In this document: piece by piece, positions 1 through 4,182 of the stretch
Numbering within the stretch: position 1 is the first letter of the stretch
How the letters are laid out: each line of letters starts with the position of its first letter
Source of the DNA: Candidatus Micrarchaeota archaeon RBG_16_49_10
GTDB lineage: Archaea; Aenigmatarchaeota; Aenigmatarchaeia; CG10238-14
Length of the DNA stretch: 5,197 nt
Assembly (NCBI GenBank): GCA_001784635.1
Contig: MFRS01000014.1
Location: 14,611-19,807 of the forward strand
Direction: 5' to 3'
The notes under the pieces: generated by a model
The model's database searches: none
What the model saw: only the letters and a program-made list of their open reading frames with translations
Told to the model about the DNA's origin: nothing
Translations under genes and position numbers: made by a program

Positions 1-61
1 CTATGACAGTCATTGCCTCGACCTCCTCGAAGCCGTCAGCCAAAGGAACCATCACTTTCAC
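1..61 (-). CDS. DJ-1/PfpI family protein, N-terminal fragment (runs off left edge)
   Basis: Reading the minus strand from a GTG at 61 gives 20 residues beginning MKVMVPLADGFEEVEAM. This is the characteristic first beta strand and glutamate turn of the DJ-1/ThiJ/PfpI superfamily. In that family the Glu of the GFEEVE motif (here E15) hydrogen-bonds the later nucleophilic cysteine; the cysteine itself lies outside the window. Members act as protein or nucleotide deglycases, glyoxalase-like enzymes, chaperones or (PfpI branch) proteases, so the precise function cannot be set from this fragment. The start is chosen because a good Shine-Dalgarno sequence, GGAGAGGTGA, ends six bases upstream and the conserved strand begins at once after it. 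The in-frame ATG at 52 would cut into the strand. The gene is divergent from the plus-strand pair starting at 141. Confidence 0.8.
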   Translation of the reverse strand, partial: MKVMVPLADGFEEVEAMTVI

Positions 62-67
62 GAAAAT

Positions 68-77
68 TCACCTCTCC
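68..77 (-). promoter_or_regulatory. Shine-Dalgarno site of the DJ-1 family gene
   Basis: The minus strand reads GGAGAGGTGA, close to the full archaeal anti-Shine-Dalgarno complement, with six bases to the GTG at 61. It decides the start of the partial gene. It also implies a leadered transcript, in contrast to the apparently leaderless gene transcribed the other way. Confidence 0.7.
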
Positions 78-101
78 ATAAGATTTAAGACTCTTATTAA
101 T

Positions 102-120
102 TTAATTATAGTATAATTAA
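102..120. promoter_or_regulatory. Symmetric bidirectional TATA element
   Basis: A perfect 9-bp inverted repeat (TTAATTATA, G111, TATAATTAA) lies between the two divergent genes. Each half supplies a TATAATTA box. The plus-strand copy (112-119) is centred about 26 bases before the ATG at 141, as expected for a leaderless transcript. The minus-strand copy (103-110) would start transcription near position 80, giving a leader of roughly 20 bases that carries the Shine-Dalgarno at 68-77. The spacing and symmetry are read directly; promoter activity is inferred from the archaeal TATA to start-site distance. The surrounding DNA (about 95-130) is almost pure A/T. Confidence 0.55.
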
Positions 121-140
121 TAATTAATTTGTGTGTTCGC

Positions 141-584
141 ATGCCGATTGTAGCCTATCACATAGATGAGATATCCGCGAAGAAGGGCGGAATCCCGAAG
201 GGGGCCGTTGACATCAAGTCCGGCTCCAAGATAGTGTCGGTGGACAAGACGGAGACCGGGATGTTCAAGAAGTACGACGGCATCGCCGTTTCCTTCGAGT
301 TCAGGACGGACTACGAGCCGAACGTCGCCGAGATAGTCATCAGGGGCAAGGTTGTCTATGCAGGGGAGGATGTCAAGGAATCCCTCAAGACTTGGGGGAA
401 GGAGAAGAAGCTCGTGGAGAACGTCGAGGTGGAGGTGAGGAACTTCCTCTTCAGGAAGTGCCTGGGGATGGGCATAACCATAACGGAGAACATGAACCTG
501 CCGCCGCCGCTGCTTTTCCCGATGGTCGCGAAGAGACCGAAGAAGAACGAGATAAACCCGAAGGACTTGAGGTACATCGGCTGA
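141..584 (+). CDS. Small conserved-looking archaeal protein, possibly SecB-like
   Basis: This is a 147-residue soluble protein with no signal peptide or membrane segment. I do not recognise it with certainty. It has an alternating beta-strand pattern (roughly residues 29-73, with VSFEFR and EIVIRGKVVY), a charged helix (75-92), a further strand, N100 with C106 (RNFLFRKC), and a proline-rich hydrophobic ending LPPPLLFP at 119-126. The general layout, a beta-rich domain followed by a long segment and a proline/hydrophobic tail, recalls the SecB-like export chaperone fold found in some archaea, but this is a weak resemblance only. The ATG at 141 is preferred over an in-frame TTG at 129 because the TATA box sits about 26 bases upstream of it, which suits leaderless translation. 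Its stop lies four bases before pth2, so the two are almost certainly co-transcribed, which suggests a housekeeping role near translation or protein handling. Confidence 0.75.
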   Translation: MPIVAYHIDEISAKKGGIPKGAVDIKSGSKIVSVDKTETGMFKKYDGIAVSFEFRTDYEPNVAEIVIRGKVVYAGEDVKESLKTWGKEKKLVENVEVEVRNFLFRKCLGMGITITENMNLPPPLLFPMVAKRPKKNEINPKDLRYIG

Positions 585-588
585 TCCT

Positions 589-930
589 ATGCTGAAGCAG
601 GTCATCGTCATAAGGAAGGACTTGGGCATGTCCGTGGGGAAGAGGTGCGTGCAGGTCGCGCATGCCTCTTTGGGCGCCTACAAGAAGTGCAGGAACACAA
701 TGGCCAGGGACTGGGAGGCCGACGGGGAGAAGAAGGTCGTCCTAGAGGTGAACAGCAAGACCGAGCTGCTCGACCTTAAGGGGAAGGCTGAGAAGTACAG
801 GATTCCCGTCTACCTTGTGCAGGATGCGGGGCTGACCGAGGTTAAGCCGGGCACCTACACCGCGCTGGGCATAGGGCCGGAGGACGAGAGGCTGATAGAC
901 AAGGTCACGGGGAGCGTGAAGCTGCTTTGA
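589..930 (+). CDS. pth2: Peptidyl-tRNA hydrolase, Pth2 type
   Basis: This cytosolic enzyme cleaves the ester bond of peptidyl-tRNAs that drop off the ribosome, recycling tRNA. At 113 residues it is the usual length for archaeal Pth2. The family signature is complete: KQVIVIRKDLGMSVGK at the N-terminus with the conserved Lys (K18), then CVQVAHASLGAY with Gln22 and His25. After these comes the VQDAGLTEVKPGTYTALGIGP block (D79, T83, T91, P97), ending in a DKVTGSVKLL tail. The PTH2 family is the archaeal/eukaryotic type and is unrelated to bacterial Pth. The ATG at 589 follows the upstream stop by four bases, so translational coupling is likely; no strong Shine-Dalgarno is seen beyond a partial TGATC. 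The stop at 930 faces the stop of the toxin gene only seven bases away. Confidence 0.96.
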   Translation: MLKQVIVIRKDLGMSVGKRCVQVAHASLGAYKKCRNTMARDWEADGEKKVVLEVNSKTELLDLKGKAEKYRIPVYLVQDAGLTEVKPGTYTALGIGPEDERLIDKVTGSVKLL

Positions 931-937
931 GGCAATT

Positions 938-1294
938 TTAACCCATCAACTCGAAAAGCTTTTCTTTGACTTCTTTCAGCACCTTTTTTTTGACTCGCCC
1001 TATCTTTTTCAGTGCCAAGCCCTGTTTGAAGTTGTGTATGTTGTTTACTTTTACAATGCTTGTTTTTGGGATGAAGCCGCTCTCCAAATCGCTGCTGCTT
1101 ATCAACACCGAGTGTTCCCTGTTCTGGAGGTTGGATGTTATTGAGCATATTATGAAGTCTTCAGAGGATCTGTTGTACATGTTGTTCGATACGACCAAGG
1201 CAGGCCTTTTTTTCATCCCCGAAAGGTCAGTGAACGGGAAAGGCACAAGGACTATGTCACCCGCCTCATAGGTCGTTCCAGACTTCGTCCTCAT
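938..1294 (-). CDS. MazF/PemK-type mRNA interferase toxin
   Basis: This 118-residue protein has the classic MazF opening: a short lead, then AGDIVLVPFPFTDLSGMKKRPALVVSN at 11-36. Next come a CSITSN strand (50-55) and a VKVNNIHN strand (81-88). A lysine-rich helix (95-115) closes the protein. MazF toxins are sequence-specific ribonucleases that cut mRNA and arrest growth. The conserved Arg of KRPALV (R30) and the Ser/Thr of the CSIT strand (T53) match the catalytic positions of the family. The start at 1294 overlaps the antitoxin by 29 bases and no later in-frame start leaves the GDIV strand intact. The ORF looks intact. Its T/A-ending codons and Lys/Asn/Ser-rich composition differ from the GC-rich codon use of pth2 and the glycosyltransferase, suggesting acquisition by transfer. 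Confidence 0.92.
   Translation of the reverse strand: MRTKSGTTYEAGDIVLVPFPFTDLSGMKKRPALVVSNNMYNRSSEDFIICSITSNLQNREHSVLISSSDLESGFIPKTSIVKVNNIHNFKQGLALKKIGRVKKKVLKEVKEKLFELMG
984..991 (+). terminator. Possible oligo-T terminator for the pth2 transcript, inside the toxin gene
   Basis: There is almost no space after pth2, but the plus strand has a run of eight T at 984-991 within a T-rich patch from about 959. It arises from lysine codons at the C-terminus of the antisense toxin gene. Archaeal RNA polymerase terminates on T-runs without needing a hairpin, so this is a plausible stop for pth2 transcription. Its use is an inference. Confidence 0.35.
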
Positions 1295-1517
1295 CGTTGT
1301 CCCAAACCCCCTTCAAAGACTCCTGAGCATGGAAAGCCATGTCCGGGAACTCAGGGTCCAATTTTCTGAAAAAATCCGATATCTTAGTCAGCATAATCCT
1401 TTCTCCTTTTTGGACAACAAGCAGGTCGTCGCCTTTCTTTATGCCAATGGTCTCCCTGATGTCAGCCGGTATGGAGATTTGCCCCTTGTCCGAAACTTTC
1501 ACGGTCTTCACCTTCAT
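1266..1517 (-). CDS. AbrB/MazE-type antitoxin
   Basis: This 83-residue protein begins with a SpoVT-AbrB swapped-hairpin DNA-binding domain (about residues 3-45: VSDKGQISIPADIRETIGIKKGD, then a LLVVQKGERIML strand). It ends in an acidic, probably unfolded tail (54-83) with the ESLKGVWDNDEDEVWNDL pattern, typical of the segment that wraps the cognate toxin. It should neutralise the MazF-type protein encoded next and, with it, repress their shared promoter. It is the first gene of the operon and its last 29 bases overlap the toxin start, so toxin translation is probably coupled to it. No strong Shine-Dalgarno precedes the ATG at 1517. A TATA-like box about 30-40 bases upstream implies a very short leader. 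Confidence 0.93.
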   Translation of the reverse strand: MKVKTVKVSDKGQISIPADIRETIGIKKGDDLLVVQKGERIMLTKISDFFRKLDPEFPDMAFHAQESLKGVWDNDEDEVWNDL

Positions 1518-1530
1518 GTCAATCGAATAT

Positions 1531-1548
1531 AGTAAGAAATTTCTTACT
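1531..1548. promoter_or_regulatory. 18-bp perfect palindrome, likely operator of the toxin-antitoxin operon
   Basis: AGTAAGAAATTTCTTACT is a perfect dyad with no spacer, 14 bases upstream of the antitoxin ATG and directly next to its TATA-like box. Twofold-symmetric DNA is what a dimeric AbrB/MazE domain recognises, and a protein bound here would block preinitiation-complex assembly or the start site. The palindrome is seen directly; its role is inferred from the autorepression known for MazEF-type operons. Confidence 0.6.
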
Positions 1549-1560
1549 TAAATATTTAAT
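1549..1560 (-). promoter_or_regulatory. TATA-like box of the antitoxin-toxin operon
   Basis: The minus strand reads ATTAAATATTTA, an archaeal TATA-type sequence. With initiation about 26 bases downstream, transcription would begin near 1525-1530, leaving a leader of about ten bases before the antitoxin ATG at 1517. The core is nearly self-complementary, so it could also fire to the right. Confidence 0.5.
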
Positions 1561-1586
1561 TCTTCGCCACTCGCGGTGGGTTTTTT

Positions 1587-1638
1587 CTAGTTGTCTTTGC
1601 CGTTCCTTGAAGCAGGGGGTCGAAGACAGGATGGCTAG
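1587..1638. other. Fold-capable imperfect dyad of unknown role
   Basis: In this otherwise empty intergenic stretch, TTGTCTTTG (1591-1599) can pair with CGAAGACAG (1621-1629) over nine positions, two of them G-U. Inside, TTCCT (1603-1607) can pair with AGGGG (1614-1618) around a six-base loop. Outside, CTAG (1587-1590) can pair with CTAG (1635-1638) across a five-base bulge. It lies upstream of the glycosyltransferase promoter, so it is not in that gene's leader. It may be a small RNA, a protein-binding site, or chance. A short hairpin with a 4-bp stem (CCAC/GTGG, 1567-1579) and a run of six T lies just before it. Confidence 0.3.
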
Positions 1639-1645
1639 TAGACTG

Positions 1646-1657
1646 TTTTAAAAAAAT
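1646..1657 (+). promoter_or_regulatory. TATA-like box of the glycosyltransferase gene
   Basis: TTTTAAAAAAAT-type sequence is centred about 26 bases before the ATG at 1677. No Shine-Dalgarno is present between it and the start. Both facts point to a leaderless transcript beginning at or next to the ATG. Confidence 0.5.
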
Positions 1658-1676
1658 TGCATCCCATATAATAATC

Positions 1677-2894
1677 ATGGCTTTATTTGACGACCTGCTA
1701 ACCTACCTCCTCATGGCAGTCGGGCTGTACTCACTCTTCTTCTACGCGGACATCTTCCTCGAGAACAAGGGAAATATAAAGTCGCCCAAGGCCAAAAGGT
1801 ACCCTAAGGTCTCTGTGCTGATACCGGCCTACAACGAGGGTGGCGTCATCGAGAAGACCATCAATACTGTCCTTGAGATGGACTACCCTAGGAAGGAGAT
1901 AATAGTGGTGGACGACGGCTCGAGCGACAGCACCCTGAAGGAGGCGAGGAGGTTCGAGCGGAAGGGCGTCAAGGTCCTCACCAAGGAGAACAGGGGCCAC
2001 AAGGCAGATGCCGTGAACTTCGGCCTAAAGAGGTGCTCGGGCGAGTATATATTTATATTAGACGCGGACTCCTTCCCGGAGAGGGACTCGCTAAAGAAGA
2101 TGGTGGGCTACCTGGAGGACCCAGAGGTCGCCGCTGTTATACCATCCATGAAGCCGTGGAGGCCGAGGAACGTGATAGAGAAGCTGCAGGTCATAGAGTA
2201 CGTCCTCACATCCTTCTTCAGGAAGTCCATGAGCTTCGTTGAGGGCCTCAGCGTCACGCCAGGCGCGCCACTGATAAGGAAATCCTTCATCGACAGGCAC
2301 GGCGGCTTCGATGTCGGGAACATCACTGAGGACCTGGAGTTCGGCCTCAGGATAAAGGAGAAGGAGTACAAGATAGCGCATGCCTATGATACCACGATAT
2401 ACACGATGGTGCCCTCCACAGTGAAAGGGCTCTACAGGCAGAGGCTCAGATGGAACTACGGCGCCCTTGTGAACCTAAAGAAATACTCACACCTCTTCAG
2501 CCCCAAGTATGGCGACTTCGGCCTCTTCATCCTCCCCAGCGTGCTCTTCTTCATAGGTTTCATAGGGCTGACCTACATCTACTACACAGGAAGGTTTATC
2601 TACGAGCTGTTCAGGCAAGTCCACCTGGCCCGGTTGATAAGCTTCGACATATTCCAAAGGAAGATAAGTTTAGACCTCTACCAGTTCCTGTCCTTTATTT
2701 CCGACCCCAAGATGGTTTTGTTGGCTGTCGCACTGGTTTTTTCAGTGGTGGTGTACAATGCGGCAAGGAAAGGAATGAAGGAGAGGTTTAGCCTGGCATA
2801 TATCCCTTACGTCTTCGTCTATGGCCTCGTCCTTAACATGGTGACTGTGGCGTCGCTCTGGTGCTTCATCAGGAGAAGGAAGCCTAGCTGGTGA
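1677..2894 (+). CDS. Membrane glycosyltransferase, GT2 family (processive type)
   Basis: This 405-residue inner-face membrane enzyme would transfer sugars from a nucleotide-activated donor to a growing glycan or lipid-linked acceptor. Order of parts: an N-terminal membrane helix (about 7-28), then the GT-A domain with IPAYNEG (49-55), VDDGSSD (78-84), the metal-binding DAD (129-131), TED with the catalytic base D219, and QRLRW (255-259). Three or so C-terminal membrane helices follow (about 283-304, 345-362, 374-396). The TED plus Q(Q/R)xRW pair is the mark of the hyaluronan/cellulose/poly-GlcNAc synthase type, so polymer synthesis is more likely than single-sugar transfer; the sugar cannot be told. 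No PilZ domain is present. Codon use is GC-rich like pth2. The neighbouring S-layer gene suggests a role in surface polysaccharide or wall glycan. The last 11 bases overlap the tail of the opposing gene. Confidence 0.93.
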   Translation: MALFDDLLTYLLMAVGLYSLFFYADIFLENKGNIKSPKAKRYPKVSVLIPAYNEGGVIEKTINTVLEMDYPRKEIIVVDDGSSDSTLKEARRFERKGVKVLTKENRGHKADAVNFGLKRCSGEYIFILDADSFPERDSLKKMVGYLEDPEVAAVIPSMKPWRPRNVIEKLQVIEYVLTSFFRKSMSFVEGLSVTPGAPLIRKSFIDRHGGFDVGNITEDLEFGLRIKEKEYKIAHAYDTTIYTMVPSTVKGLYRQRLRWNYGALVNLKKYSHLFSPKYGDFGLFILPSVLFFIGFIGLTYIYYTGRFIYELFRQVHLARLISFDIFQRKISLDLYQFLSFISDPKMVLLAVALVFSVVVYNAARKGMKERFSLAYIPYVFVYGLVLNMVTVASLWCFIRRRKPSW

Positions 2895-3522
2895 ATATCC
2901 TCTTCTCTATTTCCACGGCGGGCTGCAGGCCCTCAAGCCTCTCGCCGTTCACGACCAGTGTAGGTGTGGTCTCTATGTCGTAGATGTCCTTAAGCGCAAT
3001 CAACGCGGGGGTGTCTATGTCGACGTCCATCGCGTAGGTGACCACAAAGTCAGGGTACTTGTCATAGATGTAGTCCAGGATGTACCCCTGATCCTCGTTG
3101 GCCCCTTTGTTCTCATCGTTCGAGTAGAAGAAAAGCACGGTCGTGATGTCCTTGCTGCAGTCCTTCTTGATCCTCTCCACCAGGAGCCACTGCCTTATGG
3201 AAAGCAGGGTGTACTGAGTCTTCAAGGAAATCAGCTCGGGGTCGTCAGGCCTGCTATTGGCCTCGAGCACGGTGAGCTGCTTCCCAAGCGTGACCTTGTC
3301 CTCTGTAAGCTTGAAGACGTCGACCCTACATATGTTGCTCTCGAAGAGGCTCATCTGGACGTCCATGCTGAGGAGGTAGTTGCTTATCCTCTCCTGGTCG
3401 AGGGAGAACTGGGATGAGATTCTGCCGGTTATGATGTTTCCCACAAACACCCCTAGAAGGAAGATGAAGAGCACGTAGAGGAAGGTCTTGAAGTGCCTCT
3501 TGGTGCTTAATTTAGCCGCCAT
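2884..3522 (-). CDS. Membrane-anchored thioredoxin-fold protein lacking the CxxC active site
   Basis: This is a 212-residue protein from the ATG at 3522. The parts are a short basic N-terminus, one membrane helix (about residues 14-32), a helical/coiled-coil-prone region (about 40-118), and a C-terminal thioredoxin-like domain (about 126-210). The domain shows the first strand TTVLFFYSN, helix QGYILDYIYDKYPDF, strand VVTYAMDVDID, and the cis-proline loop ETTPTLVVNG. Where thioredoxins of this layout carry CxxC, just before EDQGYIL, this one has KGAN. The only cysteines are NIC (residue 65) and KDC (residue 122), neither part of a CxxC. It faces outside and is probably not a conventional oxidoreductase. 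ATG 3522 is preferred over GTG 3534 because AGGGGTG lies nine bases upstream. It follows the membrane protein gene at 3554 closely and is probably co-transcribed. Confidence 0.8.
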   Translation of the reverse strand: MAAKLSTKRHFKTFLYVLFIFLLGVFVGNIITGRISSQFSLDQERISNYLLSMDVQMSLFESNICRVDVFKLTEDKVTLGKQLTVLEANSRPDDPELISLKTQYTLLSIRQWLLVERIKKDCSKDITTVLFFYSNDENKGANEDQGYILDYIYDKYPDFVVTYAMDVDIDTPALIALKDIYDIETTPTLVVNGERLEGLQPAVEIEKRIFTS

Positions 3523-3531
3523 ATTGTAGTA

Positions 3532-3538
3532 CACCCCT
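3532..3538 (-). promoter_or_regulatory. Shine-Dalgarno site of the thioredoxin-like gene
   Basis: The minus strand reads AGGGGTG with nine bases to the ATG at 3522. It overlaps the alternative GTG start at 3534, which would therefore lose its own ribosome-binding site. This is the basis for choosing the shorter product. Confidence 0.55.
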
Positions 3539-3553
3539 TGGAAGGATAAATAG

Positions 3554-4114
3554 CTATTGCACTCTGGGGCCCATCGCCACCAGGATGGTTTTGATGACCG
3601 CTAGGTCGAAGTTTATGTCAGTCTTCCCGTAGATGAAGACCTTATTCCCTGCACCCTTTACGATGGTTTCATCTGAATACTCCGGCGGGACCAGGATTAC
3701 CTTGAGTATGCCCTCCTCCCTGGTGATGTTGTCGTAGCTGTCTATCGGCTGCGCCGTTATCGTCTTTGTGTTGAAGGTTGCAAAGGGGGAGTTCTTGTAT
3801 ATAATCGTCAGCTTGTAAGTGAGCTCGAAGACCTCGAGCTGGTAGAGGCCGTTGGTCTTTGTGCTGCCCGGCTTGAATAGTATGGTTATGTTCTCCAGCC
3901 TGTAGTCCCAGAACATGTCCCTTATCACCTGCTCGTCAGGCTGGACTTGGACCTTTTCGGCCTTCCTCAAATCGGCCCTGAACGAGAGGGGGAAACCCTT
4001 GTAGTATGCCACCGTGACCGGCCTAGTCATCCAATAGAGCTTCCATGCGCCCCATATGACGAGTGCAATCAAGAGTAGGATTAAGATGGGTTTGATGGGT
4101 ATCTTTAGCTTCAT
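3554..4114 (-). CDS. Hypothetical single-pass membrane protein with external beta-rich domain
   Basis: I do not recognise this 186-residue protein. From the ATG at 4114 it has a basic start (MKLKIPIKP), one strong membrane helix (about residues 6-28, ILILLLIALVIWGAW), then an external domain with a mainly beta-strand pattern. Examples are ENITILFKPG, LYQLEVFELTYKLTIIY and ILKVILVPPE. Two Asn-X-Thr sequons (N74, N129) could be N-glycosylated, and the mature part has no cysteine. TTG 4132 and GTG 4123 are in-frame alternatives; ATG is preferred because a GTGA motif lies five bases before it and the basic residues then sit right before the helix. It follows the S-layer gene terminator by a few tens of bases and precedes the thioredoxin-like gene by about 30 bases, so the two membrane-anchored proteins probably form an operon and may work together at the cell surface. 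Confidence 0.75.
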   Translation of the reverse strand: MKLKIPIKPILILLLIALVIWGAWKLYWMTRPVTVAYYKGFPLSFRADLRKAEKVQVQPDEQVIRDMFWDYRLENITILFKPGSTKTNGLYQLEVFELTYKLTIIYKNSPFATFNTKTITAQPIDSYDNITREEGILKVILVPPEYSDETIVKGAGNKVFIYGKTDINFDLAVIKTILVAMGPRVQ

Positions 4115-4140
4115 TCCACTCACGCTAGGCAATGATTAGG

Positions 4141-4166
4141 AAAACAAAAAGAAAAAAAAGAAAAAA
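4141..4166 (-). terminator. Multi-tract oligo-T terminator of the S-layer gene
   Basis: On the minus strand, starting 17 bases after the S-layer stop codon, there are successive T-runs of 6, 8, 5 and 4 separated by single C or G bases. No hairpin is needed for archaeal intrinsic termination. Stacked T-tracts of this kind suit a highly expressed gene such as an S-layer protein. Some read-through could supply the genes at 4114 and 3522, for which I see no clear TATA box. Confidence 0.75.
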
Positions 4167-4182
4167 GGTCAATTTGTATCTC

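Noticed and set aside
117..629. Long minus-strand reading frame opposite the small protein gene
   Set aside because: It is a shadow of the GC-rich codons of the plus-strand gene; the translation is low-complexity, without domain pattern, and the plus-strand gene has the promoter spacing and pairing with pth2.
966..1271. Plus-strand reading frame across the toxin gene
   Set aside because: It is antisense to a clear MazF-type protein and its translation has no recognisable pattern.
1567..1586. Short GC hairpin plus six T, resembling a bacterial-type terminator on the plus strand
   Set aside because: No plus-strand gene lies upstream to be terminated (the toxin-antitoxin genes run the other way) and the stem has only four pairs; kept only as a note beside the structured element.
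1531..1638. CRISPR or tandem repeat array in the intergenic region
   Set aside because: The palindrome and dyad are single copies; no unit is repeated at regular spacing.
1587..1650. tRNA or C/D box RNA in the intergenic region
   Set aside because: No T-loop GGTTCGA pattern, acceptor stem, or paired C box (RTGATGA) and D box (CTGA) could be found on either strand.
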